Below, one piece after another: positions 24,001 to 36,000 of a DNA stretch of 40,156 bases. Origin of the DNA: Chlamydomonas sphaeroides (taxonomy: Eukaryota; Chlorophyta; Chlorophyceae; Chlamydomonadales; Chlamydomonadaceae). The stretch covers positions 1 to 40,156 of the forward strand of contig BDDC01000849.1 in assembly GCA_001662425.1 (NCBI GenBank), given 5' to 3'. Below the pieces are notes generated by a model. The model made no database searches. It was not told the origin of the DNA and worked only from the letters and a program-made list of their open reading frames with translations. The stretch's first letter is position 1. Each line of letters starts with the position of its first letter. A program made the translations under genes and the position numbers.

Positions 24001-27000
24001 TTGCTTCCCGCCTGCTGCCGCAGCAACGGTGAACGGCCGCAAGTACGCCTACTACCGCCAGGCGCTCAGCTTTGCTCGGGCCATGGAGGTGCGCATGGGA
24101 TTGATTGCGGGCGATGATGGCTGCTGGGCACTCGCACGCAGCCACGGCGCATGCTGGTGTTGCCGTGCTGGCTCCTACCTTGCCGCTCGCTCCCTCTTGG
24201 GCCTGCCTCGACACCGCATCGCAGGTGTGCAAGACGCTGCCCGGGGGCGACCTGGTCATCCTCCGGTGCGTGTGTCGGTTGGGAACGAAGCCTCCACAGT
24301 GCCCCCGCCCGGGCGGCTGGCCACAGCCCTCTGCAGCTCGCTCCTAGTCTGCCATGCTAGCTCCACTGGATGCGCATCGCCCGAGGAGCACCTGTGCCAG
24401 CTGGCAACTTGCTTGCATGCCTCCGGGATCGGCGCGCGCAGGAACGACCAGGATTGGTCGGACTTCCGCTCTTTCATTCGAGCCAACTGGTGGACTCAGA
24501 TAGTCGTGGACCTCAAGGCAAGCCCGTACGCAGCACCGGATAGTCGCCCGCGCGCATTTGACACGCACGACTAACTGCTCGGTGTATGCAGACGACCGAC
24601 TTGGTGGGCACACAGCTTGTGGATGAGATCTGGATGGGCCTTTCGACGGGTACGATAACACAAACAACCGAGTCCTACCTGGTGAATCTTTGCAGGGCCT
24701 CAACATCCCTGCCCCTTGCTCTCCCTCTCAACGAAGGCTTTGCATCGACCAAGCCATTCTTCTTCCATAACGTCATCAACTATCCTCCCGATGGAGCAGC
24801 CCTATACTTCAATGGCAGCTACTGGCTGCAGAGCCAGAGTGAATACAATACCCTGGTGAACGCCATCGCAACTGAAGGTGCGTGCGCGGCCGCGCCTAGC
24901 TACCGCGCCAGGCAGGGCAGACGTGGCATGCGCAGCTCCTGCTGTTACGTGGCTGGGTGCTTTGAGACCAAGCCCCTCGTCCCACCTTCAACCCCCACCA
25001 TCGGCGCCCCATGCCCCAACCAGGCTGCGGCTACGCCAGGGTGCGTACAAGGGGGCGGGCCGTGCGCGCTGCTTGAGCCGCGCGCATGCGAATGCCCCCC
25101 ATCTTGCGGGCGTACGTCCTTGCAGTGTGCCCCCTGCCTCACTCATGCGCTTGTCGCTGCCACAAATGCCGCCGCAGTTCTCATCACCCACACCGGGGAG
25201 CACCGAGCCCACAGCACGTGCGTCGTGCGTCGTGCCTGATGTTTCATGCAGCCGCCAGGCCGCCTGGTGGTACCCGCCGCCTCATGCTTGACTTCCTCGT
25301 GCTGTCACGCAGGCTGGGTCGCAACCAACACATCGCAGTGCCGCGTCGCCCGGCAGTTTGCCTGCAGCTACGTCCCTCTCCCTCCGGTTTCTATGCCCCC
25401 TGCCGTGCTGCCGGCGCCCGACAAGTTCACGCTGCACATGGGCATCACGGCAATGGTGGGTGCCGTGAGAGGCAAGAGCCGGTGGGGGGCACGGCAGACG
25501 GCTTGGCATCTGTGGCCGGCGTCCCGCCACACCTTTCTTGCTTTGCACCGCCGAACCAACCCCGCTAGCGCGACCCCAGCCAGGCGCTGCGCTGGCCCTT
25601 GGAAGGCAGGGTTGTCAGCGCCCCTGCCTCGTCGGCCCCCAGGTCAGCCGAGGCATCCGGACGTACACCCTCATCACCGCGCCCGACCTTCGCGGCACTT
25701 GGACCCAGGTGCGGCTGCGGTGACCCATCGTTTATGCCGCATTTTGGCATCGCGCCGCTGGCGCTTCCATGCTGCTTGACACACAACAACACCCGCTGCA
25801 TTCCAGGACGGTGTGTGTGCACACGCCCGCCCGCCACCCCAGCACCGTCCCGTGCCCGTGCTGGTGTCATGTGTGCTGCTTAGAGCTCGGACCGTCGCAA
25901 GCAATGCCCTGCCCTGATACATCCTCCCCCGTATGTTGACTACTGGTATATGAACTTTGCCAATGCGCACCACCACCCTCCCGAGTGCCCCCTCAGGCCC
26001 AGCTGGTGTGCCGCCACCTGCCTGGCGTGGAGGGCACCCTGGCCACGCTGTACAGCGCCGAGGACCAGGGCTACTTCAGCCGCATCGCGCAGCTGGCCGA
26101 GGGCACGGGCGTCAGGATCTGGGTGGGCTTCGCCGACTTCCTGTCGCCAGGTGCGGCCACGCAGACGCAGGAGCAGGGCATGTAGCACAGCGTCACCCGC
26201 CTCGCCGCAGCCGGCTTTGCGGCCCAACCAATCCGCAGCCGAGGGCGCCGACAACGCCCTCGCCCGCACCCCGACCACCGCACAGGCGCTCCGTACTGGC
26301 AGACCGGCATGCTGGACGGCAGCCTGCAGAGCTCCGCCTGGACCCGGGAGGGCTCTGCCTCAGACGCGTGCGGCTACCTGGACTCGGCCACCGCGTCCAT
26401 CCGCCGGGCGCCCTGCAGCTCTCGCTACGCCTACCTGTGCATGTCGCCCGTGTCGCGGCAGCACATGGCCGTGGCCGAGGTGTCGGGCGACGGCCTGCCC
26501 GACGTCATCGTGTCGACGAAGTGCCCGTAAGTTGTTGCGGCGGCCGTTCTAGCCAGCCACAGGAGTAGCGTACGTGTGCACGGCATGCGTGCGCGAGAGA
26601 ACCCAGGCTATGAAGCCAGGCTGGCGCTGGCGGGGTACCCGGTTGCCCGCCGACCGCCACGGCAGGGCTGTGCTCAGCAGCAAGCTTTGCTTGCCCCATA
26701 TCACTGCCCGCGCAGGTACGACGGCGAGGGCAAGGGCACGCTGGTGGGCCTGCAACAGCCTCCTCCTCCGGTGCTCGAGATCAGCAGGTGAGCACTCGCT
26801 CGGCTGCGGCCCAGCACACGGCCCTGCGGCCAGGCCTGTTATGGGGACGACTCGCGGTCGGTCCAGGTGGCTACGCGATGCTCACATGGCTGCATGCGCG
26901 CATGCTCGTCCGCGGCTTCGCCAGCCTCTGCCGGTGGCTGGTGCCACGGGCCCCGTTGTGACACGCCAACTGAACCGTGGCGCAGGCCCTCCGCGCTGCG

Positions 27001-30000
27001 CCCCATCATGTCGGCCCGCACCTGCGGCGACGGCATCCCCGCCTGGGGCAAGGAGGAGTGCGACTTGGGAGTCAACAACGGGGCTCGCGACAGGTGAGCG
27101 TCCACACCAGCCAGGCCAGGCCCCCAAGCAAGCATGCATGCGCGGTGGTCCCAGGTCCCTGGCTTGGCATAGAGCAGCTGTCCAGGCCCATACCACCGGC
27201 TCGTTGTGCTGTCCAGTCATGTCGCCGGCTGCTGCGCTCGGCCTCCTTTGCCCATGAGCCGATGGCTGGCACGCACCCGTCGCGTGCTCTGCTGCCACCG
27301 CCCGCAGCATATGCTCGGGCCTCGGCTCGGCGCAGCCAGAGTGCCGCATCAACCCCCGCTTCACGGTGAAGGCCTCGGCCCGTGAGGCCTTTGTCGGCGT
27401 TGGTGACAACGGCAAGCTGCTGGAGCACTTTGGCGTCGACTACGTCATCTTCGGGTGCGCAAAGCGCAGAGCCGACTGCCTGCCTGTGCCGTGGCCGGTG
27501 CAGATCGAGGAATTGCGTATAGTTGCAGGGCGTGTAGCGCACCCGTTCGTGCGGCGGGTGGTCAGAGCGAATTGCCAGGTCGACTGCGTAAAGCACCCTG
27601 GCCACCAACGCCCGCCCGCTGTCCCTCCGCAGGCAAGCCCGTGACTATACCGATACCCGCGAGTCGCCCTTGGACCCCCTGCTGCTGCCGGGCTTCTACA
27701 ACGCCAGCGAGGACAACGGTGCGCTGCGGGTGTACGGTATCTGCCGCACAGAGCACGCCGCATGTTGTGCAGCACCTCTTGCTGAGGCGTGCCGGTCACT
27801 CCTTGTCACGTCCATCACCCTCCCGTGCCACCCTGGCGTGCTGCAGCCTCGCCTCTGAGCCAGCCCATGGAGGTGCACAAGGGCCGCGCACTGAGGCCGG
27901 GCACGCCCTTCGAGTACAGGTGCGGTGTGCTCCTCTGGGCGGCGCCCTGCTGCTGTTACCACCACGCCTGTCCGCGGCACAGCTAGCTACAGACGCTGCT
28001 GTGCGGCTCCCTGACCCACTGCTGCGCTGCATCTCTTCGCCGCACTCCCGCTGGCGGCAGGGCCTTCCTGCGCACGGACCTGAGCCTCCCGGCCTACCCC
28101 GACTGGGAGGACGCCGAGACAGCGCCGGTGAGCTTTCCCTGCAGCGCACGGGACGGGCGGCGGGCGGCTACGTAGCGGATGCCGCCTGCGCCGTTGGTTG
28201 TGTGTCGGTGCCCAGCTGCTTACGACGTCGCTCGCGCCCGCATGGCTCTTTACGTTTCAGGCCGGCGATGGCGGCTTCATGTCGGGCACCACCACCTGCG
28301 GCTGCACCCCGGAGAACCCCGGCGGCGTGCCGCTTGACCTCATCGTGGAGCAGGACTTCGACGCCATAGCCATGAGGTGAGGTGACGGGAGGAGCAGACG
28401 TACGAAGGTGCATGGGCGAGATGAGTACGGGAAGGACGCCAAGGCGGCAGCGAGGTGTGCTTGAGTTGGACGACGTGGTGGGGTTTGCTGGGCAGCGCGG
28501 CCCGCTGTGTCGTGCCGCGTCAGTTCACGTGCTCCGTGGCCGCCTCCTCCACCCCGCCTCCCTGCCCCCCAGCTGGACGGTGGGCAGCGCCTGCGAGAGC
28601 GGCGTGTCCATCTCTCGCGCCCTGGTGGACCCCGTGACGGAGGAGGCCGGCGACTTCACCGCCGTGGCCCAGCTGTCCATCGGCCTCGAGTGCGGCACCC
28701 GCTACCGGCCCTCCGTAACCGAGATTGACGAGGACATCGTCCGGGACAGCCTGCAGGTGCGTGTGTCGAGGGTTGCGAGCGCTGGGCTGCCGCCTTGCCA
28801 TGCTGGGAGCTCATGTAGGCGATTGCTAGAAGCGAGGTGCAAGCTTGGTGGCCCTCCCCCTACCTGCTACACGTCCCGTCGTCCCACAGGTCGGCATGGT
28901 GTACCGCTACTGCGTCACCGTGTCCAGCGATGCCACGGCGCTCTACTTCCTGGACCCCGCCAACCCCTTCGTGCCCGTCCGCTTCGTCAGCGAGCCCACG
29001 TGAGCCCCACCCGCCGTGCCACATGCCGCCGCCGCCGGGGGCTGCCGCGCCGCCTGACAACCCAATCAAGTGGCCCTCGCATGGCACAAGCCCTGCCTGT
29101 GGCCCTGGCTCCGCGCAACGTGTGGCCTGCGCCTGCTGCGTCTTTGCAGACTGCCCGCGTCATACTCCGCCCTGCTCGCCCCGGCCCGCCTGCATGCCCG
29201 CCCGCAGGTGCAAGGACGTCCGCATCCAGTGGGCCGGCCGCCTGCAGGGAGAGATCCAGACCCGATACGGCACGCCTGCTCCGGATGTGCGCCTCACGGC
29301 CCGCCTGCTGGGCAGGTGGGGTGAATGAAAGCGATCCCCGCAACACTCTGTTATCTTGCTTGCCAGCAGCATGCAACCATTGGCCTGCCTGCCAGCGGGC
29401 CGCAGCCCGCCACGCTCACCCCCACATACATACATGCATGTCCCTCCAACGCTGCATCCACTCACGCACCCCAGCACGCCCCTGCCCCCCGCGCAGCCCC
29501 TTCGTGGTCAGCACCACAACGGACGACAGCGGTCGCTACTCGCTGACGCTGCAGGCCAACATCCCCACCTGCGACCCCGTCGCGGCGCCCGAGGCTTGCC
29601 GTGAGTGCAGCGACGGGTGCATGGACGAGGCACATGCCATACCCCGGCCACGCACATGCGCACTCGTGACTGCCCATCGCGCCCCCGACCCTAACCCCTG
29701 GCCTGCAGTGTCTCACACCGTCCTACTCTTCGCCACCGCCCGCACCAAGCTGCGGACCGGGCGTATCATCCAGCACGCGTTCAGCATCCGGGAACGGTAG
29801 GCCGCAAGCCGCGGGGCACGGCAGCTGCGCACGTCCCTGCCCGCAGCACGGAGGGGTTGTCCACTTGCTGCGTGTCCCTGGCTGGTGTACCTTGCCGAGG
29901 CGGCGCCCGTTCCTGCCACTGCACTCTCAGGCCCGGCGGCAGCCAGACGCTGGCCATCCAGCACATGCAGATCATTGAGACGTCCCGCATCGTAGACGAG

Positions 30001-33000
30001 AGCGCTATGCCCATCGTCGGCACCGTCAGGTAGGCACCTGGGCGGGCAGCAGCCGGCAGCTGGAATGCCGCACGATGCGCGGTCAGGGCCTGGCTTACCA
30101 GCCCTGCAGGGCAGGCAACCCTGACGGTTTCTCGTGTGCTCGCTTGCTTGTCCGTGACACACACGCGCGCCCGCCCCTGCCCGCGCTCGCCACAGCTGGC
30201 CCGGCTCTTTCGTCAACCAGGGCTACGACCAGACCCGCGGCTGCCCCGTGTTTGCGGCGAGCGTGTGCACAGTCAACGTCCGCGACAACAGCACCATTGC
30301 CTGCGTCAACACGCTGGAGAACGGTGCCTTCTCAGGTGAGCGGGAGGCAGCGGCACAGGCAAGACTGGAGTTGCAGGTACGGTGCTGCTGCGATGGCCGT
30401 TCGGTTGGGGCGGCGACGTCGGCGCATCACGCATGCATGCACAGGCACACGCCCTCGCGCGGGCATGCCGGCAGCCCTCATGACCTTCGCGCACCCGCCG
30501 ACCTCCACTGCCCTTCACCTCGCAGTCACGGCCGGCATCGGCGCGTTCGTGAAGCTGGAGACGCGCTACTTCAACCACACCATGCAGGTCAACTTGCCGC
30601 CCAGCGTCAAATCAGGTGGGCGGAGGATGGCCCCGAGAGGCACGAGGGCAATTGTTGGTAGCTGCGCCGGCTCCATATCATTCGCCATCGCGCTCGTTGG
30701 CATGCGCACCGCTCCCGACCGCATCCAGCGCCCCGCAACGTCACCAACCACCTCACCCCGGCCTCACCCGGTCAGAGGGCAACTCCTACTTCGACGTGCT
30801 GACACCCGTGTACGATATCGACATCCGCAACACGGTGGGGCGGGAGTAACAACGCGCCGTCACTGCTACTGCTACTGTACATGCGTGCGTGCCACAGCGT
30901 GCCACAGCTGGATGCCTGGGCGGGGGCGCAGCCTCGGGGCCCGTGGCAGTCATCGACCCGCACAGGGGCTCGGTCCTCACGCTCGCGCCTTACCTTCCTT
31001 ACGCAATATATCCCGCCCTGTATCCCCTCCCTCCCTCCGCCGCTCCGCCTCCATCCCTCGCAGCAAACCCGGCGCGTGCGAGTGGGCCTCACCGGTGGTC
31101 GCTGCGAGTACGCGCTGGGCCGAGTGCACCTCGAGTTCACCGCGCTCGAGTGCACCGGCCAGTCGGATCAGCCCGCGGTGCGGCCAATGGACGGCAGGGG
31201 AGGGGCAGGCTGGTCAGCAGCAGCAGCAGCAGCAGCAGCAGCTACCTCAGCAGCAGCAGCATCCTCATCCTCAGCAGCAGGGTCGCAGCCGCCAACGGCA
31301 CCTGCCGGCCGCCCAGGTCTACATGCAATCCTGCTGCCAGGCGCTTGTGCATTACCACCCCTGGTGCAATGCTCCTTCCCTCTTTCCCCTTCCCCCTCAG
31401 GGTGCCCGAACGGTGACCCTGGAGCCGACAGCGTCGTACACGTGAGGCCGCGTACTCGCGGTAGCATGGGGGCTCTGCACAACTTACGGGTAGCCTTACA
31501 ACGTTCTCGGTTGGCGGTTCGCATGCCGGGTGTGTTGCATGACCCCAGCGCCTGCCTCGCCGCCGCGTGCGCCCTCCCGCAGCGAGTTCTCGCTGCCGGC
31601 CCTGCCGTGGCTCATCAAGTTCAAGGTGCGGTCGCATAACGTGCTCACAGCGGCGGCGCTGCTTTGCGCCAGTGTTTCGGACGTTTGGCAAGCGCTGTGG
31701 GGCCAGCCATGTGCCGAGGGCGTTCGGTGTCGGCGACAATAAACATACACCAACAAGCAACACCGTCTGCGTCTGCAGGACCTGACGGAGCCAATCGAGA
31801 AGCTTGACACGATGGTGGTCAAGCGCTACCTGGAGCGTGTGGGCATTGTAAGTGACGATGCTGTGGGCGCCAGCCACCCACCGTGGCTATCTGCTGCCTC
31901 ATGCCTAGCGGTGTTTTCCATTTTTAGGGACGAAATAGAGTACCACCTGTGTGTCCTGATGCTGTGGTCCCGCTATGGCGCAGACGGAGCGCTTCATCAA
32001 CATGACGGCACGCGGCGCCTCCGAGGAGACCGACGTGCCCATCGCCTCCTTCCCTTACAAGTCACCGTCCGAGATGGATGTCCTGCTGTGCCGCGACTTC
32101 AAGGTGGGGCGTTCAGGGCTTGGACCCTCCGAAAGCCATGGCGGGAACCTGCACGCCGCTGGCACGCCAGCCCTTCCTACACACGCTGACGGACATCCTC
32201 GTCCTTCCCCGCTGTGCAGGGCAACTACCTCAACTGCGGCAGTTTTAGCCTGTCAAAGGTACGCAAAGCAACACCGCGGTGCGCTGCACAGGCAGCCCTC
32301 GCAGCCGGCCGCCTGGACCTGTCGTTGCACACTAGCTATCGCGCATGAGCTCGTCCCCACCTACCATTGGCCGCACCGCCCGCAGACCTGCTCTGCTGAC
32401 ACCTGGGGCTCCGCGGTGGACGCCGTGTACTCGGCCTTCCGCACGCCGCCACCCAGCGACTTCGTGAAGCGCGATGTCCTGAACCTGCGCCGAGGTGCGA
32501 CTGGAAGGCTTCGCGAGGAGCGAGGAGCACAGTACAGCAGCCGCTGCCGGGCCACAGCTGCTTGTGTGTCCCGTGTTGCGATGTTGCACTGCGTGGGCCC
32601 TGACTCGGGCTGGCGGCCGCCACGCAGGCGCCACCTACAAGGTCCGCATCCAGATGTACCAGATGTACGGCAACCTGCGCTGCAACGACGTCAAGGGCAC
32701 CGCCCGCATCCTGGACGGCATCACGGGCGATGTGCCGAGCAACCCCTGCGCCCCCTCCGCCGCCGGATGCACGCAGCCGGTGCGCCCGGCCGCCGCGTAG
32801 CGTTAAATTGTCAGCAGCCGACCACCGGTGCAGTGCTGCGGGGCCGCGGGGCGCTGCGGGCTCTGCTCCGTGGATGCCTTGCTTCGAGCTGTTGCTGCGC
32901 CTGCAATCACCTTACCCCGCCAGCCACCACCACGTCTGCCTGCCTTGCCCTCCGGCCGCAGGTAGAGTTGGTGTCCTCCTCCGGTATCAGCGAGCTGATC

Positions 33001-36000
33001 TACACCCTGGTGCCAAGTGAGGGAGGCGGGGGGCGGGGAACCCCACGCACGCACGCGGGCATGCAGGGCCAGCAGCCAGCCAGGCAGGCAGGCACGTGCC
33101 GACGGCACCACACGCGGCCGCCTCGCGGTGCGGCCTATACCGGATGGACCGACCCGCCCTTGGCGCCGCCACGCCCTGACCCGCAGGCACCATCAACTTC
33201 GGCATGCTGACCGCCTACTCGCTGCCGGTACGCACCTCCCGCTGCTTGTGCTGCGGCGGCAGTGTGGCGCCGCAGGGGATCCTACCAGCGGCGCAGCGCG
33301 GTGCCGCTAGGCTGGGCAGCCTGCTGCAGCTCTGTGCCCGCCCCGTGGCCATGCCAGCGCCCGCCTTCACGGAACGCACCCACCGAGTCAGCCAAGGCGT
33401 GTCGGAGGGTGTCACGTGCTATGATGAACTACCGCTGGGCCCCCTCCCCTGCCCAGATGACCATCACCTCGCTCGAGGAGGCCTGGCCCCCAAGGAACTT
33501 CTATCTGGTCGGTCCGTCTGGGCGTGGACGCAAGGAGGGGGTGCTGGACGGGTGTTGCGTGGGTGTGGCATGCATGCGCGCGGGGTTGCGCATGGAACAA
33601 CAGCAAGCAGCCGCAAACGCAGGGACAGAGCTGTGCGCTGGGGGCAAGGTCGTTGTGGATGTGGTCGTGATGGATGGGGACGTCGTAAGAAGCGCAATAC
33701 AATACCACCACCGCATCTCCTGTCAAACACCCCACGTTGTCCCGACCAGACTGCGGTGTCGCGGGGAGGGGAGAGGGGCACCGTGAAAGCCGTCGCAAAT
33801 GTACCACCCTGCTGGCCAACAAGCACCCTATCTTGCCCGCCCGCAGTACGCCATCGTGGAAGGCACCCTGTCGCGCGCCGGCACTGGGTACATCGAGGTG
33901 GGTGTTGGGGGAGGTTGGGGGATGAGGAGTTCGTTCATGCGGTGTGGCGGGGCAGGGTTGCTGGGCGCCTGCCTGGTGTCATTCGCTGCTGTGGGCCAAC
34001 CAACACACTGCACACGTGTGACATGCCGCCGCAGATCCCCATCCCGATCCCGCTGCTCATCCTACGCGACCCACCGGGTAGGGTACGCAAGCGCCCGCGC
34101 AAGCCTGCACCACAGTCACCTCCTTGCGCTGGCCACGCACACCCTTGCAATGCCGCGCTGCAGCGCCCACTGCGCCATCACACGGCCCTGGTGTGACCCT
34201 GCCCTGGCCGCCAGGCGACGGCAGCTTCGCCACCCTGGAGAACGCCATGAGCACCTCCGTAAAGTTGTCCATGGTACACCACGAGGACCTCACCTGCGGC
34301 GGCATCGGCAACGACGAGCTGTGGATGAAGGCGCTGCCATGGGTGAGCGAGGTCCCGCTGCCGCGAAAGCAAGCTAGCTGCCCTTTGTCGTGGCCGCATC
34401 TGAGGGCGCGTGTAGCCATGACGGAACTGTTGTGGGGAACCTACCCTAGCCGCTTGCGGTAATGATGCGCCACTGTTTGGGGATGCCTAATGGCTCGATC
34501 GTCGCCATACCTGGCACGCTGACGGAAGGGTGGAGGCAGCATGTGTCTTCTGGTGAGGGGCGCTCGCCATCACCGCTTGCCTGCACCCAGCTCCGCCCGC
34601 TGCCCCTTGTACCGTGCCCCGCCCCTGGTGCGCGGCTCGCAGAACCTCATCAACACCATCCCCTTCAGCAAGGTCTGCAGCGCCAACGGGGCGCACGGGG
34701 CTTTGGGCTGCGGGCCCCCCGGCTGCACCAGACCGCGCAGCCATGCATTGTGTGGTTGACAGCGGCACAGCAGGAGCGTACCGCACAAGCCCCTCGCTGA
34801 ACCCCGGACCACCGCGGACCTCAACCCACAGATCGGCAAAGCTATCGAGGGCACCGAGACCTACTCTAAGGTGGCCAAACGGGCGCTGGGTGGGGGCAAC
34901 AGCGGCGGTGGCCAGACCGCGGCCGCAGTCGCCCGCTATGCTCCGGCGTGCACGTGCCCCAGTAGCTACTGGGCGGCGGCAGCGGGCGCCCCACGTGCGT
35001 GTTGCCCCGTCCCGCCGCTTGGCCCTCCCTGTGCTGCAGGTGGTGAACAAGGGCTCCAAGCTCTTTGGAAAGCTTGGCAAGAAGCTGCCCGGAGTGCTGG
35101 GCAAGGGGGTGAGTGGGGGCACGGCCACACAGCTGCTGGGGGTGAGGCAGGCACGCAACAAACCGTCCACCTCCCCTCTAATGCGGCCTTCCTGCCTCAG
35201 GCCAAGAAGCTGGCGGGTGAGATGAGTCCTCCAACGCCACTGCTAGCAGAGGCAGCTGCTGGGGTCGTCCGGGGGACGCCTTGCGGGATGCAAGGGTGGC
35301 GAGTGGCGGCTGGCAAAGGCTGCAGACCTCGATGGAGCAACCGGTCACCCTCCGTCCATCCACGTGGCAGACCAGCTAGTACTAGCGCTGCTTGCCAAGT
35401 GCTCTTTTGCAGCATGCACCACGCAGTGTGTGCATGCACCGCCTAGCTAGGTGCCTTCCGTAGGCTTCTAGTGTAGGGCTCCGCACTATCTATGCATGGC
35501 CCTCCCACCCCTTGCTTCCGACGCGCAGGTGTCCTGGACGATATCCTCCTGGAGTTGGCGCAAAAGGGTGGCACGCTGGACGATAAGCTTGGTGAGTTGG
35601 GGGACCTTTCGTGTTTTGAATGGAAGGATTCTATCGTAATGTTGGCGAGTCAACTAAACAGAGTTGAATTTGATAGCTGCGTGGGAGGTGGCATGGCTTC
35701 CGGCGCTGTCACTTTGCAACATGTTCCTGGCGGCTTGCTTCCGTGGCTCTGGAGCTCACACCGATGGTGCCACACCGCAACCCACAGACGAACTCGCCAA
35801 GGTTGCGGACGACATCGGCGAGGTGCGCCGCACCTTGCTGCAGTAGAGGGCCCAGCATCGTGCCTCTGCTGGCTGCCGCTCAAACGAGCTGTGTGTGCTG
35901 TGCCGGCACGTGCAGGCCGTTGCCAAGAAGGCAGACGACCTTGCCATGGTCGTGAGTGTGGCACTACTTTGCACCTGTCAAATACTGTAACCTCCCATAT

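Noticed and set aside
24650..24695. 46-nt intron ending at TTTGCAG
   Set aside because: Using this acceptor shifts the frame and reaches TGA before the end of the exon; the acceptor at 24736, or no splicing, keeps the CTLD frame.
28382..29800. 472-codon + strand open frame read without splicing
   Set aside because: It crosses several clear GT-AG introns, and the spliced frame gives FN3-like and CRL-like motifs that this frame lacks outside part of exon 106.
30075..31445. 456-codon + strand open frame with poly-Gln
   Set aside because: The poly-Gln comes from the intronic CAG run; spliced exons 112-116 explain the coding signal here in other frames.
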